Shown here one piece after another: positions 11,043-21,900 of a stretch of DNA of 64,000 nt. The notes under the pieces are model-generated. The model worked only from the letters and a program-made list of their open reading frames with translations, was not told the origin of the DNA and searched no databases. Within the stretch, counting starts at the first letter, position 1, and each line of letters starts with the position of its first letter. Source of the stretch: Pseudeuparius sepicola (lineage: Eukaryota > Arthropoda > Insecta > Coleoptera > Anthribidae); the NCBI GenBank assembly GCA_963920635.1, contig OY987303.1, positions 58,738,278 to 58,802,277 on the forward strand, read 5' to 3'. A program made the position numbers and the translations under genes.

Positions 11043-13310
11043 ATGGCAGAAAATAAGGACAGGCTTCCCATTTTCCCTTCCAGAGGGTGAGTAGATGATA
11101 GGTTTTATTAGGAACCTGGGAACATTTCATGGATTGATAAATGCTGAAATAGGGAGTGACCGCAAATGCAATGTTTTTGGTTTCAGTGCCCAAATGTTGA
11201 TGAAGGCGAGGCTAAAGGGGGCCCAGAAGGGACACAGTTTGTTGAAGAAGAAGGCCGATGCTTTGCAGATGAGGTTCCGAATGATTTTGTCCAAAATTAT
11301 CGAGGTAAGGAAATTTATTGACCCATGTCCGAGCTGGCTCACATTTTCAGTTTTTTTTTATTAAAATAATTGAAACATTAAGGGACAGTAGTGCCAGTTT
11401 GCTACAAGTTTTGATTTTTTGACTTGTGGGAGTTAATAGTTTTATCCCATATTTTATCGAACTGATTTTTGTTTTTTATTCAACTGGTTCTTAATTAATA
11501 ATTATTCTTGTATGTCAGACCAAAACTCTCATGGGTGAAGTCATGAAAGAAGCCGCCTTCTCATTGGCCGAGGCTAAATTTGCTACTGGCGATTTTAACC
11601 AGGTGGTTCTTCAGAATGTCACCAAAGCTCAAATTAAAATCAGAACCAAAAAGGACAACGTTGCAGGCAAGTCAAAATTTATCGTTATATTACTACTATT
11701 ATTTATATTATTATCCCTTTATACCTACCTTTTTTGACAGCATGACCAGAGCTGGGCAGATCTATTTAAAAAAGATGTTTTAAAGATCTAAGATCGCGAT
11801 CTAGATCTTTTTTGTTTCATTAATGAGCGATCTTTTTTAAAAAGCTCTTTTTTAAAAAGATCGTTTCAAAAATATCTGACCTTTGTTCTTAATTTGACGA
11901 TCTTAGATCATTTTAAAGATCTAAGATTGTTTTAAAGATCTAAGATCTTTACTTACGTTACTAACGAGCGTTCATTTAAACCAGTTTACCTCAGGAGATC
12001 TCTAGGTCTCGGCTAAAGTGCAAATTGTCAGAATTCGCGAAAAATGACAAATAATATAAACAAACTGACGTACATTTTACCTACAACTACAAGAACCTAT
12101 TTTGAGGTCAAATTTAATTGAATGCTTTATGTTAATTTGTATTTTATTTTCAATTATCTATTTCTCAAAATTCCGAATTTTATAACTAAAGTTATAAAAT
12201 TGTAAATTGTATAAATAATCGGTGAACACGTTTTTACACGAAAAGTCTAATTCTCCATAGGTATATCAACTGATTGATTACGTAACTAGTTCAGTTAGAG
12301 TAGTAACTTAGTAACTAGATACGTAAAATTTTACTTTACACAACTAGTTACGTAAAACTGGACGTATCATCACTTGCTCAGGTTTTGAAAGATGTCATTT
12401 TATGCTATGTCAAAATTAGGAAAAGTATTTATAGACATCTATATCTATTAACTATGCATATAATATCATGAATTTTGTTCAAAGATCTTAGATTATTTAG
12501 AAGATCTTAGATCGTTTAAAAGATCTTAGATTGTTTAGAAGATCTTAGATCGTTCAAAAGATCTTAGATCGATTGATATTTTTTAAATAGATCATTTTTA
12601 GACGATCTTTGATCTAAGATCGTTTTTGCATGAAAAGATCTATTTTTAAACGATCTTAGATCTTTTTTTGAAAAACGATCTGATCTATGATCTAGATCTT
12701 TTTTGGCGCGATCTTTTGATCACCCTATATTTGTCTTATTGCCAAAGGTGAAAGAAGAAAACTTTTTTTTACACAAAACATTGCATTCCAGGTGTGACTT
12801 TGCCAGTTTTTGAATGTTACCAAGACGGTACCGACACTTACGAGCTGGCCGGATTGGCCAGAGGCGGTCAACAGTTGACAAAGTTGAAGAAAAATTATCA
12901 AAGTGCGGTTAAGTTGCTGGTCGAGTTAGCGTCACTGCAAACTTCATTTGTCACTTTGGACGAAGTCATCAAAATTACCAACAGAAGAGTAAACGCCATT
13001 GAACATGGTAAGAGGATATTTTAAAAAGTGCTCTCTTATTCGAAAATTGCTTGTATGTCCGATTGTCTACTCCTATTTCCCCGTAGTAATCATTCCGAGA
13101 ATCGAGAACACTCTGGCGTACATTATTTCCGAGCTGGACGAACTCGAAAGGGAAGAGTTCTACCGTCTGAAGAAGATCCAGGACAAGAAGAAGGTGATCA
13201 AGGCGGAAAAGGAACGCCGTCGTATCGCATTGATCGAGGCGGGCCTCCTCAGCGACGACCGTATGGGCTCCAACTTCCTCGACGAAGGGGACGAGGACAT
13301 TCTCTTCTAA
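11043..13310 (+). CDS. Vha36: V-type proton ATPase subunit D
   Basis: Subunit D forms the central rotor shaft of the V1 sector of the V-ATPase, coupling ATP hydrolysis to proton pumping into endomembrane compartments or across apical membranes. Coding exons are 11043-11086, 11187-11304, 11519-11666, 12792-13007 and 13087-13310. They total 750 nt and give 249 aa, the usual family length. The protein starts MAENKDRLPIFPSRG, followed by the conserved AQMLMKARLKGAQKGHSLLK helix and the long coiled-coil helices typical of the family, and ends EGDEDILF. The ATG is the first in the transcript and matches the family start. Intron 3 uses a GC donor (CAG|GCAAGT) instead of GT; reading frame and family alignment both require it. 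The same intron contains a GATCTTAGATC-rich repeat. Downstream is a hairpin-rich segment. The identification is secure. Confidence 0.97.
11747..12725. repeat. GATCTTAGATC-rich repeat in Vha36 intron 3
   Basis: The segment starts CAGAGCTGGGCAGATC and contains two blocks (about 11757-11950 and 12480-12720) of repeated AAGATCTTAGATC palindromes. The middle part (about 12270-12375) has TAACTAGTTACGTAAAA repeats. The start is shared, in inverted form, with the repeat ending at 9515. It is intronic and non-coding; a nested structure of two short elements is likely. Confidence 0.7.
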
Positions 13311-13360
13311 GAATTGGAAATCGCGTACGGAAACTTTGGTATATTCGTTGTGTAAACGAA

Positions 13361-13620
13361 AATAAAGGAAGGGGGACAAACGCTGTCGAAATTGATGGAT
13401 ATCGGAACATTCTCGGAAGGTTAGAACATCCTCGCTTTAAGAGAATATTCCGGTTTTCTCAAGAATGTTCCAATAGGGAATAATAATTATCTGGTGAAAT
13501 TATCAGTGGTTATTCCCTCTTCCTATTTTCTTTTGTTCAATGAGTCATTCAGTATTTTTGGATTTTGTTCTAACTGTCATCTTAGGAGGGGCAAAAAAGG
13601 GGTAAAACTAAATCAATAAA
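13361..13620 (+). terminator. Vha36 polyadenylation signals
   Basis: AATAAA occurs 51 nt after the stop codon (13361-13366) and again at 13615-13620. Either could define the 3' end. The exact cleavage site cannot be seen. Confidence 0.5.
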
Positions 13621-13859
13621 CATATTGAAAGGTTTAAAATTCATACGGTGGTTTTTTTACTAATATTATTTTATACCCAGATACAATAATTAGTGAAACA
13701 GTTTAAAGATCCTTGCAGGCAGTTTGTCATGTAGATGCAGCAGTATGTCCTGACTTTTTGGAGACATGAAATATATATCAAAAATTTTTATAAGAAAATG
13801 TTATTCATGAATGCAGATTATGGATATTTTCTGCCTCGTTTCACGCCGAAGGGAGCCGT

Positions 13860-14463
13860 AACTCGTGGGAGGCCATGGAAAAAACTCCAAACTTTTCACC
13901 AAAGTCTGTAGAAAGACCATGGCCTACTACGATTTACGGGCAAATCGTAGGAGGCCATGAGAAAAACAATAATAATAAAGTAGGCCCTTATAAGATAGTA
14001 GGCCGTGCCACTGTTTCTCCAAGGCCGCCTTGGAGAAACAGTGATAGAAGAAAACAAAACAACAACAAACAGTATGTCAACAAGTACACCTCGAAAATAA
14101 GGAAAAATGCGTAAATTTTGTCAATTGTTGAAAACTGATAAAAAGTAAAGGTAAGTCAGATAATTTCTTATTTTATCTATCAATTATAATATTTATTATC
14201 AATGACTTTATATCACTGTTATTATTCTGTTAGTAGTAAAAATTTTTGAGGTTAATTCACCGTTTCAAAAGTAGCTTTCTTAAATCTAATATGTTAGATT
14301 GTCTAAATCACACTTACACCCTTGGCACAGAAAATATTTTCTGTGCCCTCAGGTATAAATTAGCTATGGACATGTTTCCAAAAAAATGAGATAAACTGCG
14401 TAAATAATTATTGTTATGAAGTAGAATATAAGTACATACACCGAACTATATTCTAGTTCGGTG
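13860..14463. repeat. cluster of perfect hairpins downstream of Vha36
   Basis: Unrelated inverted repeats follow each other. AGGCCATGG / CCATGGCCT sits near 13870 and 13911. CTACGATTT / AAATCGTAG with a 6-nt loop is at about 13927-13950. CACTGTTTCTCCAAGGC and its exact complement are separated by 1 nt at 14009-14043. The 24-nt perfect palindrome GGCACAGAAAAT / ATTTTCTGTGCC is at 14324-14347. CACCGAACTA / TAGTTCGGTG with a 5-nt loop is at 14439-14463. The 79-codon open frame across the first three does not resemble a known protein and is judged incidental. Confidence 0.7.
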
Positions 14464-15015
14464 AGAATATTGCACACAAGCATTGTAAAAACAATAATAG
14501 TATTGAAAATAATATAGGTACCTATTTGAATGAAATTCTCAATAATATTCTATATATTACTTATGTAAAATTATTATGTATATGTGTATATCTCGATCGA
14601 ATTAAATGCTATAATAAGGTAGGTAATCATTGTTTTTGTCAAAAACACATAATAAATAAATATTTAGATATGTTATAAAATATTAAAGTATCACAATATA
14701 TATTATTGTATAATTACCTATAGGACCTATTACATTGTATATTTGTTGTGTAAACGATTTCATTTATATGTATTTTTTGCTTAAATCAGTTAATAAAAAA
14801 ATTATAATACAATGGTTATTTTCTTTTTATCAGGTACTTAAAATAATTACGTAATAATTATTAATAATTGATCGTTTTATATCTACACCATTAATATGGG
14901 GCTCTTCATTTCGGAACATCCTGTATAGGTACGACTTTTGGTTCGGAAATAATTCATCATGGATTCAACCACCCTCATGGCCTTGACGGTTGCAAGACAC
15001 GAAACGCTGAGTAGA
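14464..15015. other. AT-rich intergenic sequence
   Basis: Very AT-rich sequence with several TA microsatellite-like stretches and one TTTCGGAACATCCTGTA element end near 14909-14925. No gene is visible. Confidence 0.6.
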
Positions 15016-15445
15016 TTGTCGTAAGTAATATCATAAGGGCATCTAATTTTTCTGAAAAAAATCGAAAACACACGTTGCTAAGTAATATTTTAACAAGAAG
15101 CATGATAGTGTTGGTGGCAACAAAAATCCGAGTCGAAGACGAGGATGCAGCATTTTGTTAAAAAAATATTACTTAGCATTGTTTTTTTGGATTTTTTTCC
15201 CAGGAAAAATTAGATGCCCGAATGGTACCTATTTAACAAGACTATTTCTCTAGACTTTGCTATTTCATGAGTAACAGATTATTCTGCATACACATAGCTT
15301 ACAAAACATATCACCTATTATACAACAGCTGACAAGTTTTGCCGCGGGTATATACATATACAGTTTTTCCATCTAGAAACCATTTTTTGTAATTCAAAAT
15401 TGCGCGTTTGTCATTGGTGGAAATTAAAACGAGGGAAATAGTGGC
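15016..15445 (+). repeat. repeat family C, copy 1
   Basis: The copy starts CGTAAGTAATATCATAAGG and ends near GACGAGGGAAATAGT complement-type sequence. The first 220 bp fold back on themselves (CATCTAATTTTTC against AAAAATTAGATGCCC). The second half carries the ACAACAGCTGACAAG and TTGCGCGTTTG blocks. Other copies are at 19483-20104 (inverted) and 49895-50936. This copy is uninterrupted and serves as the empty-site reference for insertions in the other two. Confidence 0.85.
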
Positions 15446-15565
15446 AAATAAACGCCAACCTCAATATAATATTGCAATTCAGTAAATAATAGTAAAATGA
15501 AATTCACGGCTTTTTGGACATATTTTATAAGCTTGGTTTTTACAAGCTTGCTTGTTTGCCCTGTA

Positions 15566-16165
15566 TGCAAGCTGAATTAGAACCACTTTTTGACATCCGA
15601 TTGAGCTGAAATTTTGCATAAACCTTTAGTTCCGGTGACAATACAATATGCAATACTCAATATTGTAATACTTTCAAAATGGCCGCCGCTCCAAGATGGC
15701 GGATGATGTATTTTTTTTTGTCAACCCCGTTAATATGGGTATCAAATGAAAGGGCTTATTGAGAAGTAGAAAACGATAAAGTTAGTGACATATCACACTA
15801 AATTCAATATGGCCGCCGCTCCAAGATGGCGGATTACCTATTTGATACCCAACATGGCTCAATTCCAAATTGCGACAAGTTTTTGCAAATTGCAAAACTT
15901 GTCGAGCGAATTGTAAAGAAAAAATGGATACTTTGGCAAATGGCAAATAGGTACATACTTGCTTATCAACCAATCACTCTCCAAATAAAATTAATTTATT
16001 ACCTACCTACCTATATTTTTATCAACATTTCGCGCGACAAGCTTTTCAGTTTGCAAAAACTTGTCGCAATTTGGAATTGAATTATCTTAACGAAAACCTA
16101 AACTGATTCTATTCGTTTTAGTACATAATGGCTTAAATAAAAGCTTGTTTTTAAAAGGTTTTTTT
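15566..16165 (+). repeat. repeat family R with CCAAGATGGCGG motifs, copy 1
   Basis: The copy begins GCAAGCTGAATTAGAACC. It contains two CCGCCGCTCCAAGATGGCGG motifs about 150 bp apart within an imperfect tandem unit (TATGGGTATCAAATGAAAGG), then a foldback part with TTGCGACAAGTTTTTGCAAA at both edges. The second copy (33798-34508) carries more tandem units. The AAGATGGCGG core looks like a YY1/Pho site. No coding is seen. Confidence 0.8.
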
Positions 16166-16419
16166 TTATTTTGAATTTTTTTCATATCTACGCCGACGTA
16201 AAAATAGTACCTAAACGATTTGTTATAGTGTTACCTGTGGAGGCAGTTTTATTATAGCCTCGAGCTATAGCTGCCCACATCGGCGCTGCGTGCCTCTGTC
16301 GATCTAACTTACCCGCCTCGACTGCGCAAGGAACGAAAAGACAATGTAATATCAGAGAACAATTATTGTTCTCTGGTCATATATTTATTATCCAACGCTG
16401 GGCTCTAAATAGCAATGCC

Positions 16420-16646
16420 GACGCAACACCACCCCTCACTTCCGCGCAGACGGAGCGTCAAAGAGCAGGGGAGCAGCAGGAATACAACGCCGAGTTGAAT
16501 TTGAGCCTCAGTCGATCGCGGCGAGCCGAAGTGGGCTCTATACCCCACCCTTTCATAAATTATGACGCGCTTACGATTTCGGAAATAATGTAGTTTCGTC
16601 TAGGGTTAACTAAAAGTGTATGCAGCCGAGAACGTGACAATATAAG
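16420..16646 (+). promoter_or_regulatory. candidate 5' UTR exon or promoter of the first otopetrin
   Basis: A GC-rich island in AT-rich surroundings runs from the CCGACGCAACACC region to a good donor, AATATAAG|GTGAGGG at 16646/16647. The next acceptor on this strand that leads into otopetrin coding is CCATACAG at 18978. Exon role and start site are inferred from composition and splice signals only. Confidence 0.3.
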
Positions 16647-17453
16647 GTGAGGGCGTTGATAAAGAAGTTACAGGAACGACACTGTTGAACTAAAAATAAA
16701 TATCTAACCTACCCCTTCTGATGTTTTCAACGATATCATGTAAACTACAAGAACTCAACACATTTTAAGGATAAAACGTATAAAAAAAGTTTTCTTTGGT
16801 GGGCAATTATTTACAAAGTAGGAACTTTCTGTTTCGAAATTCATGAATGGGAGGTAAGGGATCAATTCTGCAGAAGCTGTAGTACAATAAGTGGTGGAAT
16901 GAAGGAGAAGGCCATGTGATAGGCACAGTGCGCGTGCGCAAGGCACGAAAGGAGAAAGTCGAACTGTAATGGAAGAGGGGAAAGATATTTTTATTGCCTG
17001 GGGTGGAAAAAAGCGGCAGATAATACAGGGAGACTACTTAGAAAATTCCTTAGCTAAATTTGGAGACTGGTTTCGGATATGCCGGTTGTCGAGTCATTCA
17101 GAAGATCAAAAATGAAACCAAAAATCATTTGAGAGCAACGTTAACTATGCATTCTAATCCCATTATACGTATTAAATTTGGTAATGTCACAGCTTATTAA
17201 GCCGTGGTAATGTGAAGAAATTATCAGGTTATCATTCTTAATGCGACAATAAAGCCTTGTTAATTAGTTTAGAGTAACTAAGGTGTAACTAAGAGAAAAT
17301 ACCACATTATCGCTGAAATCATCACCTGATTCGTTAATATTTTAAAATTTATGTCATTTAAATAACATAATTTTTATTCATTGCTTCATATATTGGCAGG
17401 AGTTGAATTCTGAAGCAAGGGATGAAAATAGGACTCTTTTACTGGACTCTCTA
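16647..17453. other. non-coding, nothing recognised
   Basis: AT-rich sequence, probably the first intron of the otopetrin gene if the upstream GC-rich island is its 5' exon. No repeats of note and no coding signal. Confidence 0.4.
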
Positions 17454-18687
17454 TACAGGGTGATTCACTTTTACTACCGAAAATTTAAGAATCGATAGAA
17501 CATGAAAAAAATAATGTGAGTTTCCTGTATAAACTTCGTTCGGTTGGGCCTTAGTTTTCAAGGAGTGGTCAAGTTTTGAAAATAAAATGGTTTTATTTTT
17601 TTCTACGTAAATATTAGAGATATCAAAACTAAATTTGTACACAAGATATGCGAATAAAATACACAATAACATGTTTTAAAATGTACCAGTGGCGGAGATA
17701 TTGGCAATTGGTATTAATAATTCGACAAAAAAATAGTACGGCCCTGCACAAAATAAAAAAGAAATATATGTTTTGAATAGGCCATTCAATTCTAAGCAAA
17801 AAATATCTCTTGTTTATTTTTTCGTGGATCTGTTCGTTTCGGCGTAATTGTAATGTTTGTGGTAACCTGGTAAAAATAATGAATTCAAATCAAACATTTT
17901 TAATTAAAGCAAAACTACATCAAGATCTACCGCTTAATATTAGGGTGAGGCTATGGTTTCAATTAGATGGGGCACCACACTACTATGGGCGACAAGTGAG
18001 GAATTAAACGAGAATTTTCCGCACCGCTGGATTGGTCGCTTTCCACCTCGACAACCAGAACCTGATCGAATTGGACCAATTTCTTGGACACCCAGATCCC
18101 CAGATTTGAAACCTCTTGATTATTTTTTTGGTGATATTTAAAAGAAAAAAATTATAAGGAAATGTGGAAACTCTCAAAACAAACCGAGCTACCATACGTT
18201 CTGCGGTAGCTAATCTGTTATATCGATGAAGACGTATTATAATGTTTATAATGTTATAAATTGTTAAATTTATGTGTAGTTTTGCATTAATTAAACATGT
18301 TTGATTTGAATTAATTACTTTTACCGGTTTGCCCCTATGTGTAATAAATCACAAACATTACAATTATTACGCCGTACAATACATGGCCGTACTATTTTTT
18401 TGTCGAATTATTGATACCAATTACCCACATCTCTGCCACTGGTAAATTTTAAAACGCGATATTTTGTACTTTTATAGTTCTATATTTATGTATCTTGTGC
18501 TTTAGTTTTGATATCTCTAATATTTACGAAGAAAAAAATTAAAACAATTCTTTTTTTCAAAACTAGATCACCCTGTATCTTGAAAACTAAGGCCCAAACG
18601 AACTAAATTTATATAGAAAACTCGCATTATTTTTTCATGTTTTATCGTTTCTTAAATTTTCGGTATTTAAAAGTGAATCACCCTGTA
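17454..18687 (+). mobile_element. Tc1/mariner-like element with long inverted repeats and transposase relic
   Basis: TA-flanked ends read CAGGGTGATTCACTTTTA and its complement, with arms of about 290 bp on both sides (the GTGGCGGAGATATTGG / CTCTGCCACTGG and CGACAAAAAAATAGTACGGCC blocks mirror each other). Between them lies a frameshifted remnant of a DDE transposase. QLDGAPHYYGRQVRN is in one frame (17942-18007) and RWIGRF then SPDLKPLDYF in the next (about 18020-18141). These match the second and third catalytic Asp regions of Tc1/mariner transposases. The N-terminal DNA-binding half is missing, so it is non-autonomous. Confidence 0.85.
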
Positions 18688-18987
18688 TACTTACATCCTA
18701 TAGACATGACTGTAAGAGCTGCATCGATTGCCATAACTTAAGGGTTTTGTTTTATGTTTTATGTCTCCTGAATAGTATTTTTCTACATTTCTCAAGGCAT
18801 AGAGCCTACTGGTTTGGCAAAAAAAAATATTTTTTCATAATTTCCCCTTTCCATTTCTATAAACATAGGCTTGTAATATGGAACCTTGTACGGAATAAAA
18901 TTTCGGACATATACGGGTCGAACCACATCAGAAAACCCCTTTCTAAACCTAGAAAATTATGTTTCCATTTCCATACAGACCGACGTT

Positions 18988-21900
18988 ATGGAGGACAGCT
19001 CTCCAGAGCTGAGCCTTCGGCTCAGGCGCGGCTCCAGCGGTTCCCGAGATTCTTTCTACATGGACTTCGATCGGGGCATCGATTCGGACATCGACGACGT
19101 CGCGACGGCGTCCGGTGCCGACGCCACCACGGCGTCGCCCATGACGGCGGGCGGTACCGCCGGTGGGAGGGCGTCGGCGGCGGGTGCGCGGGCCGACGCC
19201 TCCGATGCCGTCAGGTTGGTACAACAGACAATAGCCAAAACATTATTAATACATTTTATTATCTTTTCTTTTATTTTGTAATATGTAATAAGAAATAAAA
19301 AATTGCATGATTGCTCCATGTTGCTTGTTATAGAATAACTAAATTTAATAAAGTTGTTCTGCTTTCTTTATTTAAAAACATAGGCGTTTTTCTTTGTATT
19401 CAATTCAAAATCAACTTATTTTGACATACTTAATATGACGCTTTTAAATTCTGTTTTTCCTCTGTTTTATATTGACTATTTCCCTCGTCTTAATTTCCAC
19501 CAATCACATGCAAACGCGCAATTTTGAATTACAAATGGTTTCTAGTTTATAGATGGAAAAACTTGACAGCTGTTGTATAATAGCAAAGAGGATACCAAAA
19601 TATAAAGAGTTCATCTTGTCAAATATGTCAAATGGAGCCCAAATTTAACGTAATTTTTCACACACTCAATAAGATCGTTCAGATAAACTATGAAGTAGAC
19701 TGCGTTCTTCATTTATTATAGATTAATTTAAAACTTGGAAAGAGGATCCACTGTGACCTACAATGGATTAATTACCTTTTAAAGTTGGGCTCCATTTGAC
19801 ATCCTCTTTGATAATAGGTAGTATATGTTTTGTAAACTATGGGTATGCAGAATAATCTGTTACTCATGAAATAGTCTTGTCAAATACCATTCGGGCATCT
19901 AAATTTTTCCTGTGAAAAAAATCAAAAAAACACAATGCTAAGTAATATTTTTTTAACAAAATGCATTCCTGCAGGTGCAAAAATTCTCGTCTTCGACTCG
20001 GATTTTTGTTGCCACCAGCACTCATGCTTCTTGTTAAAATATTACTTAGCAACGTGTTTTTTCGATTAGAAATTAGATGCCCTTATGATATTACTTACGA
20101 AAATTATGATGATTTTTAATTTGCCTAAATTTTTAACTGGATCACTCGTTGTTATCATGCCCAAATATTTTAACGCAGCCAGTCAGTTCATTTTAAATGC
20201 AAATTCGCCGATCTCTTTCACGTAGGAAGCATTCCTATATGAATTTAATAGGATAATTTGAGTCCGCAAAATGTTCACCCTTCCCTCAGTGCGATTCTGA
20301 TAGTGCCCGCGGTAGCATATACTTATTTAGTTGTAAATTTAATATAACAAACTAGTGCAGCATCCAAGTTCAGATGCCCGTCAGGTACGTTTCATTAGTT
20401 ATGTATTGTTCAAACCTTTTAATTTGGTTTCCCGTTGTGTAGATACCTACTTATTACATATTTATTGAGTGTTACGAATTTCGTCAATTAAACTTTTTGG
20501 ATACCTAACGAATTTATTGTTTTCTTGAAAGATATTTTTTGTAATTAACCGTTTCAATGCATTTTGAGACAAGGATTACGTTTTGTTGAAGTATACGTAA
20601 TAATGTGTTGCTTTATGGATATTTTTTATCAGTTATAGTTTTAAAAACATTTAACAATAGTTTTTTCTTTTTTGTTTTGTACCTATAACAACTGAGGGTG
20701 TTCTGTATGGTAAAAACATCAATACTAAAATAAGTTTATACAATATACAATATAAAATACATTGATAATCTATGTAGACCTCCAAGGTGGATTATTAATT
20801 AATAGGTACTAGTTGTAAATAATGGTTTCAAGCAACTCTCTACTTTCTATAAAAAATAATGATAAAATAGCAAAAGGAAAGATAACAATAGCATAGGCAG
20901 GAAACTATTTTATACTCTTACAATGAAAACTGTTCGTTTGGTAGAAAAGGAATGAAAATAAAAACAAAACTCTTGGTGGAAACAGAAACTCGACTAGTCA
21001 GTTTTGGTGGAAAACCGGAACAAAAATAATATGCTGGCATAAATACCTAATTGAGATTTATTTCTACGCCTCTTTTCAGAAGTAAAAAGTATTTTGACCT
21101 TAGCTCATTACTACTTTTTAATAGTAGGTAGGTAAATTGGATAAATTATTTTTGAATTAATATATCATAGGGAATGAGAATAACGTTGGAAAAAATTTAA
21201 AAGGTATCCCACACCTGACACCAGTGGAGTCCACCCTTATAAAAATAGTTTTATTTGTTATAATTTTTTCTGAAAGCAGGTATACATTACAAAATAAACT
21301 TCTCGCTTCTCTCTTTTAAGGCCTTATATACAAGTTACAGGGTGTTAAATTTTTAGAAAATGTATGTACCTAATTTATCGAATATTTTCCAAATTCGTTA
21401 GGATATTTAAGTCATATTTGATACAGATTATATCGGCATCGGTTAGAATAAAACCTGTTAAAACCGAACATCTTGAACTACCAGTGGCGGAGAAGTGGGT
21501 AATTAGTACATTTGTTTTTAGAAGAAAAAGAAATCGCCTTTTTATAGTAATAAAAGGTGTTGGATTTTCTATATTGTAGATTTTAATTTTAGACAAAAAT
21601 ATCTTCTTGTCATTTTTCCGTATGTGTCATGGTTTCAGGGCAAATTTGATTTTTTTGTATTATTTCGGGATATTTCTGAAAAATTAAAAACCCAAAATAG
21701 AAAAAAACGTGTTTCTTACTTTAAATAAAGTAACTTTTTCCAATAAACTTACCCATTCAAGGTTTTACTTTTCAAGATACAGAGTGTAACATTAATTTTA
21801 TTTTCCTTAAATGTTTTAGATCCTGTATCTTCAAAAGTATAGCCTTAAATAGGCAAGTTTATTGGAAAAGGTTATCTTATTTAAAGTAACATATTTTTTT

